A DNA stretch of 64,000 nucleotides, taken from the NCBI GenBank assembly GCA_009760885.1, contig CM019700.1, positions 816,001-880,000 on the forward strand, given 5' to 3'. A program made the translations under genes and the position numbers. Source of the DNA: Achatina immaculata. Lineage: Eukaryota; Mollusca; Gastropoda; Stylommatophora; Achatinidae. The notes beneath the pieces are model-generated. The model was not told where the DNA came from. It did not search any database and saw only the letters and a program-made list of their open reading frames with translations. Positions 33,589 to 44,240 of this stretch are shown here, in pieces (the stretch's first letter is position 1; each line of letters begins with the position of its first letter).

Positions 33589-34136
33589 AATGCCCCTTCT
33601 TCTCATTGCATGTCCTATAAAAGTACATTGTCTCTCTCTTATCTTTTTGACAAGGTTTTTTGTCTCTCTAGCTCTTCTCATACATTCTTCATTAGTTATT
33701 TTTGCTGTCCAGGGGATTCACAACATTCTTCTAATAAGCCACATTTCTGCTGCTTCCAATGATTTTTGTGCAGACTTGCCTATTGTCCATGATTCACTTC
33801 CATATAACAAGATAGGTTCAGTATAGCATTTTAGGACTCGTTTTCTAACATTCATTGATAAAAATGTGTTAGCTAATATGTTTCTCATTCTCTGAAATGC
33901 AGTCTTTGCTTGGCCTATTCTGTTCCTAATTTCTGTTCTGCATTTCCCATCTGAAGTTACAAGTGCTCCAAGGTATTTGAATTTCTGCATCTGCTTTAGA
34001 ATAGTTCCGTTTAATTTAATACTGCATGCTGGTGGATTCTGTTTCTTAGATATAACCATAGTCTCTGTCTTTTTGATGTTCAAAGTAAGGCCTTTCTGTT
34101 CACTTTCTTTGGCGACTTTATCCAAGAGATTTTTCC
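33589..34136 (-). mobile_element. RTE-C copy, 5' part (right of nested LINE)
   Basis: It continues the element cut at 30681. Minus frame 34125-33718 reads KGLTLNIKKTETMVISKKQN, MQKFKYLGALVTSDGKCRTE and YTEPILLYGSESWTIGKSAQ, the RT C-terminal half of a BovB-like RTE element. Confidence 0.9.
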
Positions 34137-34292
34137 AAACATTGCATCCAGGAATTCATATTTCCATCAAAATCTAGTCAGCATTTCATGTATGGCAGTG
34201 TAACTGCAACATTTATTTTGAGAAAATTCTGAAAAAAAAAAATCCGGGTGATTTCACTCTTCATTTTTGTTGTTGTTTTTTTTTTGTTTTAG

Positions 34293-34447
34293 CCTGTGGA
34301 GCCTACGTATATCCTGGAAGGGCGTGAGTATGTTGACAGCGTGGCTAAAATAACCATCTCACATACCAGTGGATATCTCTACAGTGTGGGACCTTCTCCA
34401 GACTTCCCAGGGATTCCTGCTAATGGGGAAATTGAGTTCATTTTCAA
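34293..34447 (+). CDS. Module B exon 2: CHB_HEX domain, middle part
   Basis: Acceptor ttgttttag, donor tcaa|gtgagc, phase 0 in and phase 2 out. It reads PVEPTYILEGREYVDSVAKI, then SHTSGYLYSVGPSPDF and NGEIEFIFK. G-x-L-Y-x-(I/V)-x-P and the final EIxF are CHB_HEX features. The intron before it carries RTE-A, the nested LINE and SINE copies. Confidence 0.9.
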
Positions 34448-34947
34448 GTGAGCGCTCCAGTTCTTGTAGTTGCTATAGAGTAAAATGATGTAAAGACTTA
34501 CACATACAGTTGAAATGATGACGATTATGATGACAATGATAAAAATATACTATTTTATGACTGTATTATCCAAAAATGGTATTTGTTCTAAATATTTATT
34601 ATTTTTTTTATTTTCAACGATTCCATTCTGTACAAACTGTTCACTCTGGTTTCTTTTTTGTATGTATGAGATAAAAGATCTTAGCAAAGACTATCAAAAT
34701 GTCTTGTATATCCTTTTTTTTAAAATTATTCTTTTTTTTTAAAATTATTCTTTTTTTTTTTTTCTGACCCACTTTAAATTTTGATATTGTCTCAGTTGTA
34801 TCGGTCTTAAAATGAAAGCTGTCCAACTGATAATGATGAGGTTTCATGAAATGATGATAGAGGGTCCTATTCATGCTTAGAGCAGATTCATATGATGTAA
34901 ACAAAAAATTGAATAGATTTGCATTAGCTTCATGTAATATTCTACAG

Positions 34948-35129
34948 AGTCCAGGCATGGTCTGTGTCTCGTTATGAGCAGATGCCCAGATGGTATGTGA
35001 GCTCTCCTGGCATGAAAGCTAGAAACCTAAAGTACACAGATGGAGAGGACTTGGCATTTGTCTCACCGTTCACAAGGCCTGAACAGTGGAAAAGATTTGA
35101 TTTTGATAAGTTTGATCCATGGACCCCAG
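34948..35129 (+). CDS. Module B exon 3: CHB_HEX domain, end
   Basis: Acceptor attctacag, donor ccag|gtttgt. It reads VQAWSVSRYEQMPRWYVSSP, then DGEDLAFVSPFTRPEQWKRF and FDPWTP. WSVSR...MPxWYV and the FVxPFxxPxQWKR stretch are strong CHB_HEX matches. Confidence 0.93.
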
Positions 35130-35331
35130 GTTTGTGTTGTCACAAAGTGAAGATTTTATTTTTCTGTAAAAAAATAAATAGAAGAAATAGATAGTCATTA
35201 ATAAATCTTCTTTCTATGAGCAAAAGCCTAAATTCTAAAGTTGTATGATTGAAAAACTGCTCCATTTCACTACGTGTAAACTGTGGTAAAACTGGTTCTA
35301 GCAATAAAGGTATACAGAAGTGCATGGTTCA

Positions 35332-35752
35332 GTTTTACATAACGATAGAAAAGTGAGGAAAGTTGGCAAAAATGAGAGTAGCAGAAAGTAAGATGAATAC
35401 ATATAAATGAAGAACATTCAACAATCCAAGATTTCAGTAAAAGCTTTTTTCAAGGATCATATACAGAGACAGCACAACAGAGAAAAACATTTAAAAATTA
35501 AACGCTTAGCTTTCTTTCTTTTTCTTTGGTAACCTCTGTGAAAGAAACCAAGTTTTTATTTTTTCATTTATTTTTTAGATTTTTATCTGTTGTGTTGTTT
35601 TTGTATATGATCCATGAAAGTGGCTTTTGCCAAAATATTGGACTGTTGTATGTTTTTTGTTCATACATACTCATCTTACTTCTTTTTAACTGCTGTCGTT
35701 CTTGCCCACTTTCCTCATTTTTTTTTCTATCTTTTTGTAAAACTGACCCACC
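35332..35752. repeat. Inverted pair of Penelope-type terminal arms
   Basis: The left arm (35332-35495: cagttttacataacgataga, gtaagatgaatacatataaa, aagaacattcaacaatcc) is the reverse complement, with mismatches, of the right arm (35588-35752: ttggactgttgtatgttttt, cttgcccactttcctca). About 90 bases separate them. Confidence 0.8.
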
Positions 35753-35934
35753 AGACACCTCTGTCTGCTTTTATGTATACACCTCAAAGGATTACATCTT
35801 TGGCTGGCTGTATATAATGGGATAACCTGTCAGCAAGTAGAGGCTTATTTTACTAGGGTGTAACTTGTTTATGTCACCTGGAAGTCAGTGTGTTCTGTTC
35901 TGAGGCAGAAATAATTATTAATTTTTTTCTTTTC

Positions 35935-36240
35935 AGTAGATGGTAGATATTTTGAGATGGTAGATATTTTGTAGTGGTAGATATTTTGTAGATGGTAGAT
36001 ATTTTGAATGGTAGATATTTTGTAGCGGTAGATATTTTGTAGATGATAGATATTTTGTAGTGGTAGATATTTTGTAGTGGTAGATATTTTGTAGATGATA
36101 GATATTTTGTAGTGGTAGATATTTTGTAGTGGTAGATATTTTGTAGATGATAGATATTTTGTAGTGGTAAATATTTTGTAGTGGTAGATATTTTGTAGTG
36201 GTAGATATTTTGTAGTGGTAGATATTTTGTAGTGGTACAG
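35935..36240. repeat. 17-bp minisatellite, about 18 copies
   Basis: The unit is tagtggtagatattttg, with variants tagatggtagatattttg. It makes tyrosine-rich spurious frames on the minus strand. Confidence 0.95.
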
Positions 36241-36309
36241 ATGACATCCAATAAATTTATTTTTGTTTTCTTGCGGTCATGGTTAACCAGGACACTTTCA
36301 TTCTAAAAT

Positions 36310-36381
36310 CAAATGAGAGAGAGAGAGAGAGAGAGAGAGAAGAAGAGAGGTAAAGAGATTGAAAAAAAAAAGAGAGAGAGC
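36310..36381. repeat. (GA)n microsatellite
   Basis: GA runs at 36318-36340 and again at 36370-36381 in the intron between module B exons 3 and 4. Confidence 0.85.
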
Positions 36382-36649
36382 CTGCAGGAAAATAAATGGA
36401 GAGAAGTGAAAAGAGGGCTGTGCTGAATTTTTGGGAGTCATGAATGAAAGACGTATTACATTTTTCTATGGTGAAAGGGCTAGAATGAAGCTACAGTAAA
36501 AATTTTAATGCAAAAAAAAAGAGGCAAGAAGCTCATGAACAGTTGAGAAACCCTGATATAAAGATAAATTCCTCTCTTTGATCAGATGTATGGACAGTGA
36601 TAACAGATGAACTTTTAAAAAAAAAATGTTGACTTTTTTATCCCATCAG

Positions 36650-36826
36650 GAACCAGATATGATAGAAATTTAGCATGGGAGGTGCCTCCGCAGCGCAGCA
36701 TCCCAGTTATACCTACTCCTGTCACATACGATATGCTAGGGAAGCAAACAGTTAATTTGCTGCAAGGTTCTTGGATGGTTGCATACAGTCATGAATCGCT
36801 GAAGAACATAAGTCTGTATTTCAAAG
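36650..36826 (+). CDS. Module B exon 4: linker into GH20b
   Basis: Acceptor tcccatcag, donor aaag|gtattg, phase 1 in and out. It reads GTRYDRNLAWEVPPQRSIPV, then IPTPVTYDMLGKQTVNLLQG. YxRN...IPxP is the usual linker between CHB_HEX and GH20b in chitobiases. Confidence 0.9.
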
Positions 36827-37009
36827 GTATTGTTAAAACACTGTAAAGTTTAAAATGATAGAAGATTCATTAATATTTGAAGGATGGTTGATTGAACACA
36901 TGGATAGAATGCATTCTCTGATAAAGATGGATTATGAAAATATTCCTTGTTCATTTTTTATAGACTAGAAATTTCCCCTGTTGAAATCAGTGCCCTTAAT
37001 TTTTCAAAG

Positions 37010-37335
37010 ATCCTATATAGAACCTATTCTGCTTTATGCAAGTGAAACATGGACTATGAATAAACAGTTATAATGAAGAATAAAGTCAACTGAAATGGTT
37101 CTTAAGAAGGATGATTTGCACTCCATGGACAGCCAGAAAGACAAATGAAGAAGTATTACAGTAGACAAAGGAGCATCTCAAACTAGTGCTGTATATAAGA
37201 AAAAAAAGTTTTTCAGATACGTCAGCAGGAATGAAGATCTTGAAAAATTGGTTATAACTGGAAAGATAAATGGCAAAAGACAAAGAGGGCAGAGAAATGA
37301 CAGAAATACCTGGATGGACTGACTACATGGTTTGG
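37010..37335 (+). mobile_element. RTE fragment, heavily decayed
   Basis: Broken frames match EPILLYASETWTMNKQL, HSMDSQKDK and FFRYVSRNEDLEKLVITGKI, then NGKRQRGQRNDRNTWMD. This is the region following RT motif C in RTE elements, closest to RTE-C. Confidence 0.6.
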
Positions 37336-37739
37336 TAGGAAAACAGCAATCAACTTGATTCGAGACATTGGAGGATCAAGCGAGATGCAGAGAGATGACT
37401 GCCTACACCTACTGGCATGGCACTGATCTGATCTGATTAATTGGCTGCTGTAAGTGAGTTCTATATTTTCTAGCTGAAATCACCATGATTAAGACTTTAA
37501 TCACAGGCATAGATTTGGATGAGGATTGCATTAAGTGATATTCTAAAATTCAAAGAGGGGATCCAACGAAACAGAATCTGCTACATAAGGAACACATTGC
37601 TCTGACTTTGTTGTTGAGACTGAAGTAGCATGCAGTTTTTAGCAGAGGTGGAAGCAGCAAGGCTAATACTTACCAACAACGTTCTGGAAAGAACACATCA
37701 CATGATACACACCTTCAGTCGTATTTATTTAACTCTTAT

Positions 37740-37817
37740 TAAAAAAAAGTAAAGTAAGTAAAGGTAATCCTGTCATGCTTTAGAGGCAAATAGGGATATG
37801 GTGTTAGTGCCCATATT
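37740..37817 (-). mobile_element. SINE-1 3' end fragment
   Basis: aaagtaaaggtaatcctgtc, atgctttagaggcaaatagg and tggtgttagtgcccat: the last ~75 bases of SINE-1, with poly-A on the window strand. Confidence 0.7.
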
Positions 37818-37879
37818 AACTCTTATACTAGAAGATAAATAAAATCTCAAAGCCACACAAATAACTTTACAACAAACAC

Positions 37880-38125
37880 ATGCATTTAAGGCATGAGGAG
37901 TAAAATGGTTATTTAACTAATATTTCATGGCAAGGGTATTGGTTCAAATACTACTGGAAGTGCTCCAGTGACCCAGCTGTAGAAATGAGTACCTGACTCC
38001 CTCTGGAATTGGAAAAGGAAAGCAGTCATGCATGATGCTAACCATATCACTAACACTGGAGCTGATAGGTCAAGGAAATTAATATCCCACAGGTGCCTTT
38101 ATGGCATATGGCTACCTTTACTTTT
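37880..38125 (+). mobile_element. SINE-1 copy
   Basis: It has a decayed tRNA-like head, ttggttcaaatactac as B-box remnant, and the body tgacccagctgtagaaatga, ggaaagcagtcatgcatgat, aggtcaaggaaattaat. Confidence 0.7.
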
Positions 38126-38359
38126 GCCGCTTTTTTTAACATAACATTTATAACATAACATTTTAACATAACTTAAACTAGGAAATGATATGCTGTCTAA
38201 CTTATGGTGTAGTTTAAATTTTGAGTTTCCAAAACTTGTAATACTACAGTACAGAGAGAGTTATTTCATTGCAACTTTTTTTTCTAATAAAGCCTTCTAT
38301 GTGGTCACAACAGGTAAAGAGTTAATACCCTTCTTTATCTTCACATAACTTGTCCCCAG

Positions 38360-38557
38360 AGACAATGTCAAGATTCTTCCCACAAATCAGCCTTGAAGTA
38401 AACTCTAATTCATCATCAGAGAGAAATATTCGCTTCAGTCTTGACCCGGCAATACGAAGCTTTAGCAATAACACAGAAGCATACAAGATTAAGGTCAATG
38501 GAGAGAGTAAGACTGTTGAAGTCTCAGGGATTTCACCAGATGGGGTCTTTTATGGAG
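38360..38557 (+). CDS. Module B exon 5: GH20b domain
   Basis: Acceptor tgtccccag, donor ggag|gtatta. It reads ETMSRFFPQISLEVNSNSSS, then YKIKVNGESKTVEVSG and DGVFYG. It matches module A exon 1 but stops inside FYG-A, with the rest of the motif on the next exon. Confidence 0.92.
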
Positions 38558-39119
38558 GTATTATGTGAATTTATTTAAATTTCACTGCCTTTTTTTTAAA
38601 CATATATTTTATTGCTAATTCCCTGGAAAGCTGTTTTTTTTCACTTTCACATTTTGCATCTTAAAATATATCTTGTTCTTTTATGTAGGGTATCCTTTAA
38701 AAGGAACCAGGTGTTCTTAGTAGATGCTGTAATGAAGAACATCGGACATTATATTTGGAGCATCTTATTGCAGCACTACTTATTTATTGTGTTAATCTGC
38801 TATCAGTTCAGTACTGCTGCTCAAAGTCTACTGTATATGAGACAATACAAATGTTGAAATAGAAAGCAATAATACAAAATACAGAAAAAGAAAATGTGTC
38901 ATTAAAGGAATTTTTAATAAACTTTGATCTGATTTGCTAAAATATATTATCTTACAAAGTCAAAAAATAGCCAATAGTATTTAGTGAAGAGAATCATTTA
39001 AAATAACTAAAATTTACAACCAATATTTGTTTTGATTCAGAATAATTGCATATGTTGTCATGATTATGGAAAACTTTAACAATGTCAGTCAATGTTAATT
39101 TAACTGTCATTGTCAATAG
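38558..39119 (+). other. Module B intron 5
   Basis: AT-rich, 562 bp, with no repeat or coding structure that I can recognise. Confidence 0.5.
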
Positions 39120-39244
39120 CCGTGACCTTGATACAGACAGCCCTTAAGTATAGCCCCAGTGGGTCACTGCCAGAATATCTGGTCGAAGACTGGCCTCGGT
39201 TTTCTTACAGGGGCATGCATGTGGACACAGGGCGAAACTTTGTT
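39120..39244 (+). CDS. Module B exon 6: end of GH20b and barrel beta-1
   Basis: Acceptor tgtcaatag, donor gtt|gtaagt, phase 0 out. It reads AVTLIQTALKYSPSGSLPEY, then EDWPRFSYRGMHVDTGRNFV. PRFxYRGMHVDxxRNF is the first barrel strand with the substrate-binding Arg. Module A has no recognisable equivalent exon. Confidence 0.94.
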
Positions 39245-39289
39245 GTAAGTACTCATTTGTTAGTCATGTGATCACATGATTACTTAACA

Positions 39290-39512
39290 TAGGCCTGTCA
39301 TGCCACAGAGGTAGTAAGGGAATATGGTTTAGTGCTCACAGTTTATTTGAATTGTCAGCACAGGATAGGGTGATGTGGCTAGCTTTTTCTCCCAGCACCA
39401 CGAGGAGAAGGATACAGCTGGGTACAGCTAGGTGACCCAGGGGCACTTCTAGCTGGACTTAACCACCAGCCTTGCCATGAGAGAAATGTGGTTAGTGAAC
39501 TATATGCCCATG
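39290..39512 (-). mobile_element. SINE-1 copy
   Basis: ggcctgtcatgccacagagg at the 3' side and taaccaccagccttgccatg, agagaaatgtggttag at the tRNA-like side. Confidence 0.65.
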
Positions 39513-39718
39513 ATTATTTAAGTATTGCACCAAGCATCGTCTGGATCATCTCAGCTAGATCACAGCACAGACGGTACGAGTTTTTGCCTGTGGCAGCAAA
39601 AGTAAACAAATGGACAGAAAAAGTTTCATGTCCATTTTGTCATCACTAAGAGCTATGTCCCGCATGTCAGCACACTGTACTAACATGGAGAAATAGAATA
39701 TATGTTATTAACATTCAT

Positions 39719-40090
39719 GATCATCATCAGGTGCCGTGCTGACTGGAGTTGGCTATTATGCTACTCCAGAGTACCCGATCCTTCATGCAGGCCATTAACT
39801 CAGTCAGTAGTCTCCTCTCACACCATCTCATCAGACTATCCAGTATCATTTCTCTTGGTCTTCCTCTTGATCTTCTTCCTTCTATTTTTCCTATTGTTAT
39901 ATTTTCAATGCTCCCTCTTCTCATTGCATGTCCTATGAAAGTACATTGTCTCTCTCTTATTTTTTTTGACAAGATTTTTTTGTCTCTCCAGCTCTTCTCA
40001 TACATTCTTCATTAGTTAATTTTTCTGTCCAGGAGATTCACAACATTTTTCTAATAAACCACATTTCTGCTGCTTCCAATGATTTTTTTT
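39719..40090 (-). mobile_element. RTE-C 3' end (uninterrupted sister copy)
   Basis: Minus frame 40005-39727 reads KILSKKIRERQCTFIGHAMR, then RGSIENITIGKIEGRRSRGR and PREMILDSLMRW. It is collinear with 30486-30681 plus 33589-33750 and shows the empty site (aatgctccctcttctcattg). Confidence 0.9.
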
Positions 40091-40244
40091 ATTAACTTTA
40101 CTTCTAGCAAAACTTCTAGCACATGCATGCATAGGCTTGGTTGGTTTTGTAGATGGTGATTGTTCTGTAAGTTTTTCATTGGTAATTGCTTGTTTTAAAT
40201 TGTCAAGACTGTATGACCTACAAGTATAAAACACTGGTTTTAAA

Positions 40245-40485
40245 TCAGGTAGCCCTTTCATGCTACATATGCAGGAAACTCTCTACTGTAGAGAGCATAA
40301 CAACAACACAACTCTTTCAGCCTTATTAAACTCCTGACACTCTAAAAGGGGGTGGTCCCCTCTGTGTCATGACTCCAAGAGATCTTGTGAGTTGCTTTTT
40401 TCATCCTGGGATTGAACCTGTGATCTTCCAGTTGGCACTGCACTTTGAAGTGCGTCTTTTTTTAGCAATTTAGCTGTGGAGGCCT
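40245..40485 (-). mobile_element. Possible SINE, third type
   Basis: gggattgaacctgtgatctt is the reverse of a B-box-like ggttcaatccc, with tagctgtgga further on as a possible A-box remnant. The 5' portion (aggtagccctttcatgctac) resembles the SINE-1 tail. Confidence 0.45.
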
Positions 40486-40524
40486 GGTATTGATTGTGAC
40501 AAACAAAATTATTTATGTCTTCAA

Positions 40525-40752
40525 TGCTCTCAGAGATTATGGAATGTGGTGTCAGTGCCCATATTTGTCTTGACCATCTGCATTGCGCTATAAAGTGATG
40601 TGGTCAGTATCATGCCTAGTAGCATTTCCTTCCCTAGTGGTGGAATCAGGTACCAATATCTAAAACTGACTGACTAAGATGACTCTGACTGGATATGAAC
40701 AACTAACTTTTGCCTTGAGAGATGAGCATGCTAACCAATTAGCTACTTAGGT
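40525..40752 (-). mobile_element. SINE-1 copy
   Basis: gtggtgtcagtgcccatatt, gatgtggtcagtatcatgcc and a tRNA-like end accaattagctacttaggtg. Confidence 0.7.
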
Positions 40753-41604
40753 GCCTGATTTTAAATTAATTCTAAAAATATATATATATATTTATGGTAA
40801 TGCACTTGAGCTGAAAAATGACGATAAGACCCTACCATGTAGCAAAATCCAGTATCAAGAAGAAAGTCAGATAGTTGCTAAAAAAATATTAACGTCACAT
40901 GCAAAACTGTACAAAACAGAAGCTGTGTCTGAAAGCTCAAAAGATGAATGTAATGATGACTTATTATAAAACTAGTACAATGGAGTAAAACCAGATAGAA
41001 TGTGTTGTGCAAGAGGAAAGGAAATGAAATAGGAAAGGAAAGGAAATGGCAATAATACATAATTTAAAAAAAATTTTTAAACTCGCCAAATATTTTGACA
41101 AAAGTTTCTTTATCAAAGATAACAGAAAAGACAAACCATCAGAAAATTCCACAACAAAAACACTTCTGTAGCTATTCAGATATGCCATAAACAGCTTTGC
41201 TTCTCCAATGATACGTATCTTGGATGGATGTCCAAGTAATTAACTGGCTGGTACATTCACCCACAGAAAATCCATGGCAACAGACAAGAGTCAACACCTT
41301 ATCATCACCCCTAGCTGTGGAATTATCCTTATACATTGGCTCTTATATTTGAAATGGTCAGGGAACATTATTATAAATAGTACTGGGAGTACAGATTGGC
41401 ATGGCCAGGAAAGAGAGGCATACTGGACACGTGAGGGAACTTGTCAGCCAACACAAGACAGGCACTATCAGCTGCTGTAAGATGGTGATGGGTATTCTGA
41501 GGGGAGGTGGGGGGGGGGTGTGGGGAATCTGTGCACCTATGGACATGTCTGATGTCTGGAGTGGAGTGGTGATGGCCCAGACCATAAACCATAAACAGTA
41601 TTTT

Positions 41605-41880
41605 TAAAAATTGTGAAAAAACGAATAGAAAGTATGAGAATGTATAAATGAAAAACATACAACATCCGATATTTTTCTGCTTCCTACTTCTGGAGGAGGC
41701 CATATTAAGATAAGTTCTTCATTTTAGTTATTTGTTTTTGTTCGTTTGTGCATGTAATCCTCGAAAAAGGCTCACACCGATATATCGGATGTTGTATGTT
41801 TTTCATTTATACATTCTCATACTTTCTATTTGTTTTTCTCACTTTACTCACTCCCTCTGCCACTTTGTAAAACTACACCA
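41605..41880. repeat. Inverted pair of Penelope-type terminal arms
   Basis: gaatagaaagtatgagaatg, tataaatgaaaaacatacaa, catccgatatt (41621-41671) is the near-perfect reverse complement of 41776-41829. The right arm continues cctcgaaaaaggctcacacc on its inner side. About 100 bases lie between them. Confidence 0.85.
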
Positions 41881-42074
41881 TAACCTCTGTCTACCTTTAT
41901 TATTTAAACCAGTTTTACTGCAGTCGCCATCCCTTTTATAAAATTGAAACACTTCTTATACTGAGCATTCTTGTTGCTGTAGTTTTACTGTGGTCACATA
42001 TTTGATGGTCTTGCAATTATGCATTAGTGAGGAATTGGTGGAAATATATCATATCAGATTCAGCATGTGCTAGT

Positions 42075-42258
42075 ACAACCTAGGATGAACCTAAGAATAA
42101 TCCTAGAATGGACCTAAGAATAATCCTAGGATGGACCTAAGAATAATCCTAGGATGGACCTAAGAATAATCCTAGGATGGATCTAAGAATAATCCTGGAA
42201 TGGACCTAAGAATAATCCTAGGATGGACCTAAGAATAATCCTAGAATGGACCTAAGAA
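42075..42258. repeat. 23-bp minisatellite, 7-8 copies
   Basis: The unit is aataatcctaggatggacct plus aag, with single-base variants. Confidence 0.95.
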
Positions 42259-42800
42259 TACTACTGCTCAATAAGCTTCACTATCACTGAGAATTCATAG
42301 ATCTCTAAAAAGCACAGTGTGGCAATTTGGTAGCATCCCAATGGTGTCTGACTTTCTTGTTTCAGCATTCATATAGCAGAAAGAATCTATGCTAACTTAA
42401 TGCTGAATAGCATGAAAAATGGCTTGAAGATATTCTTATGAACATCACACCAAGTGTCAAGTCCTGTGGCATTTGCATGATGTAGGGGTGTGAAGAGTTA
42501 GTGCCTTGACATTTACAAACCATAACAGCATGAGGTACAAAGGCCAGCACCTGGCCTTTACGTGTTTAATTTCAAAGTGAAACTCCTGATAGCCATTTCT
42601 TGAGGGTGAGTAAACTTCGGTGCTGGTCTGTTCCATAAAAAACTTCTGCTCCAGTCAGGAATTGAACCCTCAATTTTTTTGTAGGATACAGGCAACTAAA
42701 TCAATAATGACACAGTTTCTTGGATTAAAGGTTGGGATCTATTCCAGCTGCTGTTGTCTTCCAGCTGACCCAGCTGAAAACATGGATGCTAAATACTATA

Positions 42801-42836
42801 TTCATTCATTCATTCATTCATTCATTCATTCATTTA
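42801..42836. repeat. (ATTC)n microsatellite at RTE-B tail
   Basis: ATTC repeated about nine times directly at the 3' end of the minus-strand RTE-B copy. It is probably that element's own (GAAT)n tail. Confidence 0.85.
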
Positions 42837-43440
42837 TATGTCCCTTGCAGAACTGTGGCTCCCTAACAGCACTCCTGTAGGCTTCTCGGTTGTGAGCAAG
42901 ATGGCCTGCTGCTGATTCATCCATTTGCAGATCATCAACAATGTCTTGCAGCCATCTTCGCCTTGGTCTTCTTCTCTTTCTTTTTCCCATTATGTACCCT
43001 TCCAAGATGGTCTTCTCTAGATTATCATGATGTTTAATGTGTCCAAAATATTTCAGTTTTCTCTCTTTAATGATCTTTACTACCCAGCCTTCTTCAATAT
43101 TAAGTTCTTGTAGTATGGATATATTTGTTCTTTTTTGTGTTCATGATATTTGAAGAACTCTTCTGTAGCATTTACATTCAAAGGCATTTATGTGTTTCTC
43201 AGCTGTTTTATTAAGTGTCCAGGTCTCACAGGCATATGTTGCAATGGGAAAGATGCATGCCCTTAAAAATCTTATTTTTGTAGTTCTATCTGATGCTCTC
43301 CACAGATTCTTTACTTGTTTTACTTTCTGAAGAGCGATAGATGTCCTCCTTTTAATTTCCCTCACTGTATAGATACCTCTTACAAACTGTCTGAGAAAGC
43401 ATTTAATAGTTTCCTGACTACATGTTGTCTTCAAGATTGA
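42836..43440 (-). mobile_element. RTE-B copy, 5'-truncated
   Basis: Minus frame 43434-43141: RGIYTVREIKRRTSIALQKV, KQVKNLWRASDRTTKIRFLR, ATYACETWTLNKTAEKHINA, FECKCYRRVLQIS; then the GRPRRRWLQDI C-terminus and the tail. Confidence 0.9.
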
Positions 43441-43610
43441 AGGATGTAAGTGTAATTGTTCAGTATTTTGATATACATATTATTTTTTTTATATTTACTG
43501 GTAATTTGTTAGCCATGCTCACCATTTACAATATGGAAATTAGACTGTCTTTCATTTAGATTTATGTCTGGATAATGCTTCCCATTTCAAAATAAAACTG
43601 TATATTTCAG

Positions 43611-43737
43611 TATCGGGAGATTCTTCAGCATGCTGAAAACCTTCACATTGATGTGATACCTGAGTTTGATATGCCAGGACATGCCCATTCATCTATCAGA
43701 GCTATGATGGCCAGGCAGGCTAGGCTAAGGGATTTAG
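43611..43737 (+). CDS. Module B exon 7: GH20 barrel beta-3
   Basis: Acceptor tatatttcag, donor ttag|gtgata, phase 0 in and phase 1 out. It reads YREILQHAENLHIDVIPEFD, then MPGHAHSSIRAMMARQARLR. The 39245-43610 interval contains no exon that I can recognise for the HxHLxDDxGWR segment of module A exon 2 or for GSRRCHDPSET. Splicing 39244 to 43611 directly would keep the frame but delete barrel strand 2. Confidence 0.93.
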
Positions 43738-43794
43738 GTGATAATACAATGTTGTTGTTCTATCTCCTTGGAACTGTGAGTAGGATGTTTTTTT

Positions 43795-44035
43795 GCAGCT
43801 GATATGGTGAAGGTGCTGACGTACAAACATCATGTCACATGGGGAGTAGGTTACGCAACTATTTTTGCAGACCCAGAGTGCAACTAAAATGCTGGAAAAA
43901 GTGTGATGTGGTTGTTTACTGGACTTCACTGCCATAGGATCAGCAGCAGTCAGGCTGGCCTGTTACTGGAAGCACCAACAGAGAGTTGGGACAGGGTCTT
44001 GGTCAATTACTCAGCAGTCAGTTTTCAGTCACTGA
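43795..44035 (+). repeat. Dispersed repeat D (unclassified)
   Basis: It carries gcagctgatatggtgaaggt, gacccagagtgcaactaaaa and gacagggtcttggtcaatta, shared with 49995-50480 and partly with 57305-57480. Confidence 0.6.
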
Positions 44036-44144
44036 CACTGTTTCACCCAATGATAATATAATAATAGTATTGATGGGTGATGAGATGGAAGGAAAAAAAT
44101 ATATAAAAGAAAATTTAAAGATTTGTTGAATTGGCATCACATGG

Positions 44145-44240
44145 TCATTCATTCATTTGCATGTCCCTAGCGAAACTTTGCCTCTCAAACAGCACTCCTG
44201 TAGGCCTCTCGGTTGTGAGCAAGATGGCCTGCCGCTGCTG
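44145..44240 (-). mobile_element. RTE-B 3' end, short
   Basis: atttgcatgtccctagcgaa, then gcctctcggttgtgagcaag, the last ~95 bases of RTE-B. Confidence 0.75.

Larger units (their letters stand above)
39245..43610 (+). other. Module B intron where core barrel exon(s) should be
   Basis: It holds SINEs, RTE-C, a Penelope arm pair, a 23-bp minisatellite and an RTE-B copy (listed separately). I searched the remaining sequence in three + frames for HxHLxDDxGWR, ExPGLPEL and CL-x-P-x-x-GSG and found nothing. An open frame at 40751-40969 has no recognisable similarity. Confidence 0.55.

Noticed and set aside
31260..33826. Plus-strand open frames of 80-155 codons opposite the LINE
   Set aside because: They are antisense shadows of the reverse transcriptase/RNase H coding region.
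35874..36251. Tyrosine-rich repeated open frames on the minus strand
   Set aside because: Purely the translation of the 17-bp minisatellite in two frames.
40751..40969. A 72-codon open frame rich in Lys, Glu and Ser
   Set aside because: No motif, no clear splice context, and a (TA)n run at its start. Not enough to call an exon or gene.
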